Below, in pieces: positions 9,595 to 21,899 of a stretch of DNA of 64,000 nt. Position numbers and translations under genes: made by a program. The notes below the pieces were generated by a model. The model saw only the letters and a program-made list of their open reading frames with translations, was not told the origin of the DNA and did not search any database. Position 1 is the first letter of the stretch. Each line of letters begins with the position of its first letter. The DNA is from Welwitschia mirabilis. Its lineage: Eukaryota; Gnetophyta; Gnetopsida; Welwitschiales. The DNA lies in contig JBOZIK010000001.1 of assembly GCA_051453625.1 (NCBI GenBank), positions 73,370,080 through 73,434,079 on the forward strand. The letters are read 5' to 3'.

Positions 9595-12560
9595 ACTAGC
9601 TGGTATTTGGACAGTGGATGCTTTCAACATATGATGGAAGATAAGTCTAGATTCAAATAGCTAAGTAACTTTAATAGAGAACAATTTACTTTCGATGACA
9701 ATGAAAGAGCCAAAATCCAAGGAATCGAAAGCATCAATGAAGGTAACTTATCTTGAATTAAAAAAAAACTTTTGTATGTCAATGATTTAAAGCATAATTT
9801 TCTTAGTATTAGTCAAATTTGTAATAAAGGTTATAATGTCATTTTTTATAGTACTAAATATGAAGTTAGGCATGGCAAAAAAAATGATATTATTCTCAAA
9901 GCAAATAGAATAGATAATGTTTATAGCATTAATCAATCATTTTCTACTTATTATGTTTCTTGCGCTAATCAAAAAGAGCTTTAGCATAAATTTTTAGATC
10001 ATGTTAATTATAATCATTTAAAAATGATTGTTAGAAAAGAAATCATTAAAGGAATTCCAAAGTTGAAAACATGATCTTTGTGATGCAAACTAAAAAGAAA
10101 AATAAATAAGAATGTCATATAAGAGTAAAAACCAAGTTGCCACAACCATTCCTTTAGAACTTATTCATATGGACTTAGTAGGACTAGTTCAAACTCAAAG
10201 TTTAGGAGGTAAATGCTATTTTTTAACCATGGTTGATGATTTTTCAAGATACACATGTGTTGCATTTCTTTCAAAGAAATCTAAAACATTAAAACATTAG
10301 GTTAAAATATGTAATAAAATTCAAAATAAGAAAGGCTATACCATAAAGAAAATAAGAAGTGATCATGGTGGCAAGTTCAAAAATCATTTATTTAAGAAGT
10401 ATTATATTGACAATGGCATTAATCATCAATTCTCAGCCCCTAAAACACTCAAAAAAATGGTATTGCTAAGAGAAAGAATAGAGTCCTACAACAAATGATA
10501 AAAACTATGTTGAATGTCAAGGAGATTCAAAAATCTTTTTAGGCTGAAGTTTTCAGCATTGCATGTTATATTATAAATAGAGTTTACCTTAGACATGGAA
10601 TCAGCAAAACTCTTTATCAGTTATGGAAAGAAAGACAACCAAACATTTTTTTAGGAGTAAGTGTTATGTGTTAAAAGATAGAAAACATTTAAGCAAATTT
10701 AAGTCTAAGGATGATGAAGTAATATTTTTGGGATATTCAACTAGAAGTAGAGCTTATCTTGTCTTCAACAAGAGAAGCTACCTATGGAAGAATCAATAAA
10801 TATGTAAATAGATGATGTTATCACAAAATCTCTTTGTTTAAATGATAAATAAAACATATCTTCAAGCACCCCCTATAACAAAATAAATGTCTACTAAAAA
10901 AGAAGAAGTATTTCCAACAAAAAAAGTTCATAACTAAAAAGTTTAAAGAACTAAAACATTACCGTTTAGAGTCTATTATTAGATAAGTTATCTCAAAGAT
11001 AAAGACAAGGAGATCTATGAAGAATTTTTATGCCCATATTTATTATGTTTCACAAATTAAACCTAAGAAATTTGAAGAAGCATAATCTCATGCAGAATGG
11101 ATAAAGGCCATGCAAGATGAGTTACAACAATTTAAAAGAAATAAAATATGGAATCTTGTTTAAAGGTAAAAGGACAAAAGTATTATTAGGACTAAGTGGA
11201 TCTTTAAGAACAAATATGATAAGGAAAACAATGTCATCAAAAATAATGCAAGATTAGTAGCACAAAACAATAAACAAATCAAAGGCATTAATGTAGGTAA
11301 TAAATTTGCTTCAATGGCAATGCTTGATAGCATTAGAATTTTTTTATCTTTTGAAGCCTTTAAGAATATCGAAGTGTTTCAAATGGATGTAAAGAATGCA
11401 TTTTTAAATGGAACCCTAAATAAAGAAGTGTATGTAGAACAACCACAACAGTTTGTGGATCCTCATAAATTTAATCATGTATATAGATTTAATAATGCTT
11501 TGTATGAACTAAAGCAATATCCAAGAGCTTGGTATGAAAAGTTAGCCACATTTCTAAATGAAAATAGTTATATTTGTGGAACAGTAGACAAAACTTTATT
11601 TGTTAAAAACTTAAACAAAGATTTTATCATTACACAAATTTATGTGAATGACATCATTTTTGGTGCCTCTAGTGAAGTCTTATTAAAAGAATTTTCAAAT
11701 ATCATGATAACACATTTTGAGATAAGCAATTTTGGTAAAGTAAAAATATTTCTTAGATTATAGATTAAGAAAACAAAGAATGTAATTTTTATCTCACAAT
11801 TAAAATATGAAAAGGATTTGATTAAACATTTTGGATTGGAGAATGCTAAAATAATTAACACACCTATGTTAACTTCTTATAAAGTCGATCTAGATGAAAA
11901 TGCAAAATTAATAGATCAAAAGCTTTATAGGAGTATGATAGGAAGCTTATTATATTTAACTACAAATAGACCTGATATTATATTTAGTATTAGTATGTGT
12001 ATGTAAGGTATCAAACCCAACTGAAAGAATCACACCTACAAGTAGTAAAAAGAATAATTAGATATATAAATAACACATGTGATTATGGTTTGTGGTACTC
12101 AACCAAGACATCTTTTGATCTTATAGGCTTTAGTGATGCAAATTGGGCTAGGTGTAAGGATGATAGAAAAAGCACAAGTGGTAATTATTTTCTATTAGAA
12201 TTGTGCTTATTACTATGGGCCAATAAAAAGCAAAACTCAATCTCCCTTTTAATAGAAGAAGCTAAGTATATCGCAGTAGGGAGTTGTTATGCTCATCTCC
12301 TTTGGATGAAGGAAATGCTGAAGGACTTTGGTATAGTTTTTAAATAGGTTTATATCTTTTATAATAACATTAATGTAATAAATATTTTTAAAATTCCTTT
12401 TTAGCATTCCAAAACTAAACACATTAAACTAAGACACTATTTTTTAAGAAATCAATTTGAAAAAGGAAACATTTCTATGAATTTTGTTAGTATAGATCAT
12501 CAACTTGCTAATATCTATATTAAACCCCTAAATTTTGATTATTTTCTTTATCTTTGTAAT
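9595..12560 (+). pseudogene. SIRE-like copia pol (PR-IN-RT-RH) remnant
   Basis: Protease: WYLDSGC with the catalytic Asp at 9610-9612. GAG-pre-integrase: the open stretch at 9772-9984. Integrase core: 10112-10300 ('LELIHMDLVG', 'VDDFSRYT'). Reverse transcriptase: about 11080-12000, with open stretches 11314-11763 ('FQMDVKNAFLNG', 'LYELKQYPRAWYEKL') and 11818-12006. RNase H: about 12118-12347 ('SDANWARCKDDRKSTSG', 'LLWMKEML'). The RT catalytic motif is YVND at 11641-11652, the first Asp of YVDD having become Asn. Many in-frame stops separate the segments, so the enzyme is dead by sequence. Confidence 0.88.
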
Positions 12561-12589
12561 GAACTAAGGATTATCTCTTCATTCTCTAG

Positions 12590-12770
12590 CTAATCATAGG
12601 GTGATCAACTAGATCTATGATTCAGTTGACCAGAGATGGTCATTCAACCAGACTAGAAACTCAGTCACTAAACTCTAAGAATATTGTAACCTACATGTTG
12701 ACAGGTCAATTGGACCTCAAACTAGTCAACTAAATCTATAGGATTACAGTGTAATAGCACTATTAATGGA
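12590..12770 (+). repeat. GTCGAC-like motif array between pol and the 3' ORF
   Basis: Repeated short motifs of the form (g)gt(c/t)(g/a)ac(c/t)aga: 'gatcaactagatc', 'gttgaccagag', 'ttcaaccagac', 'gtcaattggac', 'gtcaactaaatc'. They are the same type as the LTR arrays of this family but lie in the internal spacer. The minus-strand copy has its own array in the same place (26420-26590). Confidence 0.55.
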
Positions 12771-12879
12771 CCTGATTTCTTTATCAAACTACACCAAATC
12801 TAATTTCTTTTCAAAAGTGAGTGAAGCCCAAAACCTTTGCATTATTTTCTAGCCATCTATCTCCTTTAGATCTAGTGTC

Positions 12880-13960
12880 TCTTTTAGATTTTTTTTGTCT
12901 TCAAGCTCCTACCATGTGGTTGCAATGGCTAAGAATCCCTCCAGAAGGTGGCAAAAAAGGTTTTCAATAGAGATCCTTCTTATTTCTACTAGGTAATATC
13001 TAAAGATGCTTTAGATAAGTTTAATAAGAAGTTTGAAAAGAATTTAATGTATTAAGAAAGGGCTATTACCACTTTAGAGCTAAGGAAGGTCAGATATGTG
13101 ATTTAAATTTTGTAATATTTGTATATTTATTATTTTCTTAATGTTTTAGAACTTGCTTACCCTTTTCTCACTAGGATGTTTTATTGCAATGCTTCTTATG
13201 ATGCGAATAATGCAACCTTGGAAATATTGGTTTTAGAGAAGAAGATGAGGGTTATTGCAAACTACATTACTACCATTACTAATTTTTTAAGAGGATACTA
13301 TGATGTATTTTAGTCTTTTTATGGCTCCACGGAAGATAAAGAAGAGGTGATAAGAAAAAATTATGATAATTTTCATAGGTGGGAAAACACCCTTTCTACT
13401 TCTCTACTTACCCCAAAGTACAGGTTTTTGCATTTAGTCTTTACCTATAATTTCTTGCCTTTAGTGGGTCATCATGATAAAACATCTAATATAGAACCTA
13501 TTTGGTGTACTTAATAGGAACTAAGCCCTCTATTAATGCCCCTATCATAATACTAAAGAATATGGTCTCCCAGTTGGAGTATCATAAGACTAGAACTCTA
13601 CGATACTCAGTGCTGATTGTCAATCTCTATTATCATTATAGAGTCTAGTTTCACTCAAAACTAGAAATCTTTAACCCCATGTCACCCATTGGGCATGTGA
13701 TATTATCATACATGCATATGTTTATAGGTTCTAGAAAATCCTCAAAATCTCCTTCTCCTAAGCAAACCTCACCATAGTAGACTCTTTCATACCTAAAACA
13801 AATTGACTCTCGTATCAGGCATATGAAATACACTATAATATTAACTAGATATGAGATTGTAAATAAATTAGAGGAAGACAGAACCTTAGCACAAAAAGCT
13901 ATCGAAAAAAAGGAAGAGAAATAAGAAGAAAATTTTATAAAGAAGAAACAGAGAAAAAAG
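12880..13960 (+). pseudogene. Extra 3' ORF of the SIRE-like element (plant transposon-domain-like)
   Basis: This decayed frame lies downstream of RNase H, where SIRE elements keep an additional ORF. The best open stretch (13119-13313) contains 'AYPFLTRMFYCN', 'LEILVLEKKMRV' and 'FLRGYY'; further blocks are 'KKFEKN' upstream and 'YRFLHLVFTYNFLPLVGHHD' downstream. The same order occurs on the minus strand at about 26350-25560, so it is a conserved part of the family. The pattern (FY-N..., a V-x-GK-x-I block, a GIP-like turn, then FLH...LP..GH) resembles the 'putative plant transposon protein' domain, PF20167 as I recall. A Lys/Glu-rich segment follows near 13900. The function of that domain is not known to me. 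Confidence 0.6.
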
Positions 13961-14479
13961 CCGAGGAATCTGATTGATCCTCTTTTTATGCTTTATTTTT
14001 CTGAAATGCTTGTGTTTTTGAAATTTTCATGCTTAGATTTCTTCTATTATTTTTTATTGATTTTAAAAGAGGGAGAATTAGTTAGTTAATCTTACTTCTT
14101 TTGGTTGTATCTACTTTTGATGAGTACTTTTCATTGTAATGTTCATTTTTTAGTAATAGAAATGCACTTGGTTTTCATAATCTATAATTTATATCTCACA
14201 TTTTAGTGTACATCTATTTTCATTATGAACTATAATTTATGTTATATCTTATGGTTATCTAATAATCCATTATCAAAATGTTATTTATCACTTATATTTT
14301 GGCATATCTCGCAAATTGTACTATAAATTATTTTAATTTTGACAAAAGTTAGAAACTTTCCAAAATATCCTGTTTGATATAAAATGGTCAATATATTTTG
14401 CAAAAGTTATTAGGTATTTAATGACGAGGAGTTTCTTCAAATTTAATATTTTCAACTAAGAAAAAGTTTTCCATCAATG

Positions 14480-14488
14480 TTAAAGAGG
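14480..14488 (+). other. Degraded polypurine tract
   Basis: 'ttaaagagg' directly before the 3' LTR matches, with loss of Gs, the intact tract AAAAGGGGGAGAT of the minus-strand sister copy. The upstream 'catcaatgt' is also shared. Confidence 0.6.
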
Positions 14489-15778
14489 TTGATTATTAAT
14501 TTATTATTTGCTAATTGATGTTAAACTAATATTTTCTATTTAGTAAAACATGTTGTATCTTGTGCAAAAAAATATTCATCATTGTAAGACAGAAGCTAAA
14601 ATAATTTGTTACATTTTGATCCTAAACCTGTCAATCTTTTATACCCTCTTGAGGGGTCGAGTAGACTTCTAAGAAATTGACTGCACTTGAAGCATATCCA
14701 GAAATGAACTAAATTTAAATATGTTGACTGAACACATGAGGGGTTAACCGTACCTATGTACTTAAGCATTAATAAATCTTAGTTGATCACGAAGGAATCG
14801 ACCAGATACCTAAGGGGTCAACCACACCTGAGAACTAAGCATTAATACTTAATAGCTAATTAGTAAGGAGTCAACTGGATTCCTAAGGGTTCAACTAAAC
14901 CTAGAGTTGCATTCATCCTTTTATCAGCAAGGGGTCGACTGGATCTTTATGAAGTCGACCAGACATGGAGCAGAAAATTGTGTTAGATTTCTTCTTGACT
15001 AAGGAGGTGACTAGATAAATATGCAGGCAACTAGGTAAGTGGTCGACCAGATCCTGAGGGGTTAATCAGACATGGAGTTGTAAGAAATATGGGTTGACCG
15101 AAAGAACCTAAGGGTGACCCATTTAAGTGACAGCACTAGATGGGGTCAACTGGACTTTTAAAGGGTCAACTAGTTATGATGGAAATGGGATTTTTCTAGC
15201 CATTATATGTTTGTTTTTATTTCTGTTAGAAGGTCTTTTTACTTGTAAAAATCCTAAAAGTATTTCACTATATATTTGCTAAGAGTTAAAATCATTGTAC
15301 CACTTTTGAATCTTTTTGAAATCATTTTTTATACTCATTAGCATCTCATACCTAACCAACCAAGAACTAGGAACTATTGTTATCATTGAATACTTAGTCG
15401 AGTTTATTGCACTCTATGATTTCAGATTGTACCATCTTTTAAAGTAGTGCATCAATATTATTCTTGAGCCAAATATCAGGCGAAACCTGTGCATTTTGAT
15501 ACACCATCGTTATCACTTTACTTTCTTACAAATGATTAAGACTAAACCTTAGAAAAGTTAATTTGTAAAGGTTACAAGTGCACTTATAATACCTATAAAG
15601 AGATTAATGGAGATCCGAATTAGGTTTAGATAGAAGCTGAACATTGAGAGTGGAGGAGGAGTTTCCTGAACCACTATAAATCTTGTGTACTTCTCATTGG
15701 TATTTTTATGCTTTCTATTATTTAGTTTTTTACAATAGTTTCAGTCTTCTTACACAAGTTTTTATGTGTTCATTTCTT
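14489..15778 (+). repeat. 3' LTR of the plus-strand SIRE-like element, 3'-truncated
   Basis: It aligns with 6414-7770 but stops near 'gtgttcatttctt', lacking about 90 terminal bases ending in 'gatcctata'. It contains the GTCGAC-like motif array at 14650-15180 and a TATA-like box at 15269-15276. The lost end means no target duplication can be read for this insertion. Confidence 0.8.
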
Positions 15779-18700
15779 AATCCTACAATTTCATCATGCT
15801 TTATTATAGGGATGACATATGTTGGCATGTTACTATTGGACACTACTCATGAAAACTGTGTAAGAAACATAGAAGTGACTAGTTATACTAGTTTTGGAAA
15901 TTAAAACCTATGCAATTATCATTTATCATAGGATATGACCAAATAATATATGGAAACATAGATGTTAATAGCATAAGTACAATTTAAGCCATAGGTAAAC
16001 ATATCTCATGTTAGCACACTCATGATTTATTTTTACTTAGATGTGTAAATATATCTATAATGCATATCTCATAATTTATTCCACTAATGAAAAATTTTTA
16101 ATGTCTAATCTAGTATCTATATAATACAGTTAGGTGTTAGTTTTGAAGAATCGTTTTTCTTTGATGAAACATTTCTTTAATGTTTGTAACAAACTTATAG
16201 GGGAAAAATAATTAAATAATTAGAATAAATTGTGCTACTTATATACAAGAAACTAGATTAAATCTTATCATAATAATGTTATAATTATTAATTAAAATAA
16301 ATTTCTAAAATGTAATTTTTTTCTTTATTTTATGTTTTAGTATAATAAGACTTATTGATTAGGAAATGAGTATAATTTGGAGTCTCACCTATTAACATCA
16401 TCATTAATAATACTCTTAAATGATTTAGATTTAATTAACAAAGCTAAATATATGACATCAATAATTATTATGTTTAGTCTTTAAATTATATAAGTAATTA
16501 TACTTTAATAAATTACATAAGATTAGGTGAAAAAGGAAACACATAAAATCAAAACTTTAACTCATTTTCCGAAGTTCAAACTTGCCTTTTAAAAACTGAA
16601 ATCTAAATGAAAAACCAAGTCTTATCACTAGAAAATGAAAATTCAAATTTTAGTTTTAATTCACGTCCTTTTAAAATCCTAATTGTTTGTTTTCTAAATT
16701 GAATCAAGAACCTAGATATATTCCCTCAACTATAAAAACTAATTTTAAATTCTTATTAGATGCTAAAGCTACTTGTAGCTAATGTCTTATTATTTTAATT
16801 CCATATTAACCTCATCCAACCACTTATGACTAGTTTCATTAGTATTGTCATCAAATCTACTAGCACTACTATTTTTTAATGCTTTCATCTAATCTTGCTT
16901 GATTTAAATCCAAACCCATATGGTCCTATTTCTATTCCCACCTATAGTTTTTATACTTGTAAATTTCAATCATCACAACCATTAGTTTCATTAACATTAT
17001 TATCCCTTTTTGTAAGATCCATATTAGCTAAATTCACCATGTTAAGTGGGTTCAAAGAATTAATTGTAAGAGGAGCATTTAAATATTTCTTATAGTAGTA
17101 CATGGTTGTATATGTTATAAAGATGGATAGAAGATTTTGGGGATACTTGATGTAAGAAAGTTTAGAGACTTATTTTTTTAAAAAAGTAAAATAATTCTAT
17201 GCTAATATATTCCTTCTACATGCAAGTGAAGGGGAGGAAAGTTTAGAAGATTTTGGAAGATTCATGTTAATTACCCATAAGGGTTACAAGTATTAATACT
17301 TTCATTACATCTAGTTTGATTTCTAGAGTCTTAGATATACTAATTCTAATATTTATCCCTTTAAATTATAGAAAGATTTAACATTATTATGTAGGACAAT
17401 TAATGCACAATATGTTCTTGATAGAAAAGGTAAAATCCCTTGTAAGTATTTGTTTAAAATAAAATATCCTTATTTAAATTCATCATTAAAAATATATACC
17501 TTACTTCCCTGTATCTAATGCATATTTCTCTTCCTTAGATTTGATGTTTATTATTTTAAATAAAAAAAGGTTTAAAATATGTAAATTTATCTTTCATGTA
17601 CTAAAATAGGTTAGGGGAGATACTAAGAATCCTTACCTCTGCATAATTATAACTAATCTACTTCACTTTATAATTAAGAGTATTATATCACAATTATAAC
17701 AAGAAGATTATTAGAGTAAGAAGCCATAATAGATAAAAATTAACATCAAACAATAAGTGGATACTTCTAAAGATGATGAAACAAAAAAAGAGGAATAAAA
17801 TTAAAGGTCACCTCCACCTCCACCTTCATAAAGATCTAGAGTGATTACTTCTACTTCTTCCTAAGAAGAAATTCATAGAGACAATACCACAAATACAAAG
17901 AAATTAATTCCAAAGCCTTTAAAGAAGGATGAAGGAATAATAGAGAGGTAATGCATAGGTCTGATAAGCCCAAAGAACCTTTAAAAATCCTAGGAGGTCT
18001 TCTTTTATATGATATACTTTCTCTCTTTATCTATCCTTTATTTCTATCTTTTTATTCTCTATGTTATATATGTAATGCTTTTATTCTATGTACTAGTAAA
18101 GTGTATTCTTTTATTTATTTGTTATGTGAATCTATATGATATTTTCTAAATTTAGATTTGAATTTAAACATTGGAAACAATGTATAAATTGATTTTCGGA
18201 GGGGATTACAATCATTACTACTTTCTAGAATGTTATTGAAAATCAAATGAATTATGCATGAAATCATACATTTTCTTTACTTAGAAAATTTTAAAATATA
18301 AAAAATTCTAAAGGATATAATACTTTAATAATGAAAGTTTTCATACTATTTATTATTTATTTTATTTAACATAAAATTTATAAATTTACTAGTACCACCA
18401 TAATTCCATTATTTGTTCTTATCACTTAAATTAAAAATTTCATGTTTTGGTAAAATCCATCATTTGCCATAAGCAGTATAGTAGAAAACAAATTTCATTT
18501 TACTAAATTTAATATAACCATCATATATAGAGACATTAACTATCAAAAGTAATCTAAGAAAACATTAAAAGTATTATGGAAACTTTAAGGGTTTAACTAT
18601 ATATTCTTACATGATTTTATCTCTCATATGAATAAGATTGAAATAAAAGCATCCATCATTAATCTACTACTAAAATTTTATGATCTAGGTTTTGAAAACT

Positions 18701-20527
18701 CTATGAATACTTGAGATAATGTAGTGCCATAATTTTGACCACTTGAAACCCAAGTGAAGTAGTTATAACAAAAACATTTTCTTTTTTCTTAAATAAAAAT
18801 AAAATGTTGACTATATAATCATAAATGTTACTCTAGTAGATCATTAAAATACTTTATGTTATACTGCATGAGTCATGATTAATAAAATAAGCATGTGATA
18901 TAAATCATTTTAAATGCATGTTTTAAATGCATGCTTTTAGATCTTGACATCTTATATAACCACTAAGAAGCAATTTAAAATTTAAATTATTTAGATGATA
19001 AATGTTATCCTATTTAATATGATGAAATGCTATCAAAATCGAAATAATAAATTGCAAAATTTTACTTGTACCAACTAAGAAAATAACTTTTTTAGAGGTT
19101 ACTATTCATACTTAGATTTTTCCATCTTAGATATTTTTACTTTAGCAAATAAGTTTTTTTAAGGCTTTATATACCATATTATTATTGAATTTATTAGTAA
19201 TAATGTTTATTAATTAATCAAAAATTACTATTAAGAATAACTAGTTTATGTTATTTTACTTATAATATAATCTGAGATACCTAGAGTTTTTGGAAGATAA
19301 TCTAGCTAAGAACATCAATTCCAGTATTAGAACTATGGAAATAGGAGCATTATGAATTTCCCACCTTAGAACAACCTCTAGAGATACTAAAGTAACTAAT
19401 CCACCTTAAAGCCTAGTGTTAAACTAGTTTCTAATGATTACAGAGATACATACCTATTTTCTATCCAAGGAGATCTCTTATGGGTTGCCTCTTAAATAAT
19501 AAAGAAATACTAATAAATAACTTCTATTCTAAGGAGATATATAAAGTAATAGTCTATATTAAAGATTAAGCATCATTTGTTCTTTATTCATCTTTCATCC
19601 ATGATTAATACCAAAGCTTATAATTTACTTTTATTGGAGTGTCATTCCTTATCACCCATCATGACTTTGTTATTTCAAGAATTTTAGTGGCTATGATAGG
19701 GGCTTATCTCATCATAACATTCAAAGACTTCTTTCTTCCTCCTTAGATATGAGGGAAGGACTATTTCATTTAGCATCTATCATTTTGTGCCTTAGATTTA
19801 CACTCTTGTTTGATATTTTATATAGAAATGCACTTTAATTTGTTAGTAGATTTACTTTACTTTGTATCTCTGATTTACTTAACATTAATAGTTATGTAAT
19901 AACATTTTTTAAATTTTCTTATTATGCTTTAAAATTGATATTCTAATGCTTTGTAGAATTTATATGATTGATATGTTCCTAGTCTTTTCCTATATTTCAT
20001 TAAAGAAATGATATTTCTTAAATGTACTTTTTCTACATTTAGAATCTACATGAGAATAATTTATTACATGTCCAGAAAATTAAGTTACACTTACTAGAAT
20101 ATTTCTTACTTAACTAAGGCTTTCATGATTAGATTATCTTGTGAGTAGTTATTCTAGATTTCAAACCCTCCTTATTCTATCAATTCATTAGTTAATTACA
20201 TTTTAAATCCTCTTTATATGCAATATTAACCTATAAAATAATTAAGAGTTCTTGAAAATATTTAAAAGATCTTTGTAGTGCCTATGAGAAAATGATAATT
20301 ATAGTCATCTATATTATAGTAGAAGCCCTAGTTTCTTATTTTAAGACTATTTCATACACCTTGCTTACTAAGGCACATCTTTCATAAATCACAATCTGTT
20401 AAAAAAATTAATGTACAATAAATTTTTAGCATCATCATGATTCATTTATAGAACTAAACCAACTTGAAAATCCCTTTTATCAAAGCTTAAAATCTACATA
20501 AAAATAGAGCTAGTTAAATATATGCAT
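15779..20527. other. AT-rich intergenic sequence without recognisable features
   Basis: Only scattered short open frames, none with a recognisable domain. Purine-rich patches at about 17770-17940 and several homopolymer runs are present. It is probably old, unalignable repeat sequence; I see no LTR ends, RT motifs or exons. Confidence 0.5.
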
Positions 20528-20627
20528 NNNNNNNNNNNNNNNNNNNNNNNNNNNNNNNNNNNNNNNNNNNNNNNNNNNNNNNNNNNNNNNNNNNNNNNNN
20601 NNNNNNNNNNNNNNNNNNNNNNNNNNN
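20528..20627. other. Assembly gap (100 N, unknown size)
   Basis: A run of exactly 100 N is the usual placeholder for a gap of unknown length. The flanks do not repeat each other. Confidence 0.95.
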
Positions 20628-21475
20628 GGATTTTTGTGGGGTCAACCGGTCAATGCAAAAAAGAAAAAGTTTTAAATGTTATGTATCTGTTACTTAGCCA
20701 TTACCTAGCTATTTTCTAGTCATTTATAGTATTTGGAGACATAATTCATTTGTAATAAATCCTAGTAACCCTCCATTATAAATATCTAAGCAAGAAATGA
20801 TCTAGAGATCTTTTGGTACTTTTTTAAATTGCCATATTTATTGTAGATCTAAAAACTCAAGTGGTATTTTCATTGGTACATCATTGTATAGATTCATATC
20901 TAATTAAGAAGATATATCCTTGACAAAAATAACTTTACTCAGAATTAGATCCAAGTACTTCATCGTTGTATTCTATTGGAGAAGAGCTTCATTCATTGTA
21001 CTGATACTAAATGTGTGATATCAGAGCTACTAAGGCTACATCACATCACTTCTATTTGACTTCAAACGTTGAGACTTAGCCTATAAACGTCCATTGTTAA
21101 AGGTTGAGATTTAGCCTATAAAAGTCCATTGTTAAGGTTGAGACTTAGCCTATAAAATTTCACCTGTAAGGGTTATTAGTAAACCTAGCAAAACTTATAG
21201 AGTAACAGAGATCCAAGATCGAGCTTGGGAGAAGCTGATTATTGAGAGTGAAGTAGGAGAGTTCTTAAACCACTATAAATCCTATGTGCATCTAAACTGG
21301 TAGTTTATGTTTTATTGTTTTTTGATTCTTTACATTCATTTTTTCATTTCTTATATGTTCATTCTTAATTACGTTATTTTTATATGCAAGTGGTGATTAG
21401 ATTACCTAAATGTGTTTTTAAGTTTAAGTTTTTGAAAGAACCTATTCACCCCTCTAGGGTTCTCGATCCTATCAG
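20628..21475 (+). repeat. LTR fragment related to the SIRE-like family
   Basis: It begins at the gap with a GTCGAC-like motif ('ggggtcaaccggtcaatg') and carries the TATA-like block, the 'gttgagacttagcct' block (compare 7543 'gttgagactgagcct'), 'aaccactataaatc' and the family end '...attcacccctctagggttctcgatccta'. The following 'tcagctac' may be what is left of a primer binding site. Its 5' part is missing and no SIRE-like interior follows, so it is a solo or truncated LTR. Confidence 0.7.
21068..21170 (+). repeat. Three tandem ~35-bp units inside the LTR fragment
   Basis: 'gttgagacttagcctataaa' begins at 21068, 21103 and 21137 (periods 35 and 34). The first two units share 'gtccattgttaa'. 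The same region is single-copy in the LTRs at 7543 and 15536. Confidence 0.85.
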
Positions 21476-21899
21476 CTACTATAATAGATACCTTAGATTT
21501 TGATTTGAGTTACTTATTTGTGATAGCATTTCATGTTGATTCTAAATTTTGTAGTTTCTATTTTTACATTTTATTCCTATAATGCAAATAATGCCTTGTT
21601 ATCCCTTCCATCGTCCATACAATAAGTAGTAAATAATTTTTGCAAACTAGGGTTTTCTATTTTTGGTAGTATATTGAATTTTAATTTATCTCTTCTATTA
21701 TCCAAATGACTAAGTAGATGATTGTTCTATTTTTGTTTTTTTTTTTTTTTGTAAATCTATTTTTCTTTGTTTTTATAGTGGTCATTCTGGAACATCATCT
21801 AGATGACATGCATATAAAAGTCTTAAAACTTAAAATCAAGTATAAGAATCTTGCATTAAAATATTTATAATTGAAAATACCATGAGAAAAATATGAAAA
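21476..21899. other. AT-rich sequence before the gypsy gag
   Basis: Contains a T-run near 21733-21750. The 5' LTR and primer binding site expected for the gypsy element are not recognisable here. Confidence 0.4.

Larger units (their letters stand above)
6414..15778 (+). mobile_element. SIRE-like Ty1/copia retrotransposon, decayed, nearly full length
   Basis: Order on the plus strand: 5' LTR, tRNA-Met-type primer binding site, gag, protease, integrase, reverse transcriptase, RNase H, an array of GTCGAC-like motifs, an extra reading frame, a degraded polypurine tract and a 3' LTR missing about its last 90 bases. The protease-integrase-RT-RNase H order is diagnostic of Ty1/copia. RT and RNase H segments such as DKTLF, AWYEKL, DDRKSTSG and LLWMKEML are of SIRE/Maximus type, and an extra 3' ORF also fits that lineage. 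Frames are broken many times and the two LTRs differ clearly, so this is an old, inactive copy. Confidence 0.85.

Noticed and set aside
16895-17095. 66-codon open frame with hydrophobic segment
   Set aside because: No recognisable domain, unremarkable length for AT-rich DNA, and no support on either side.
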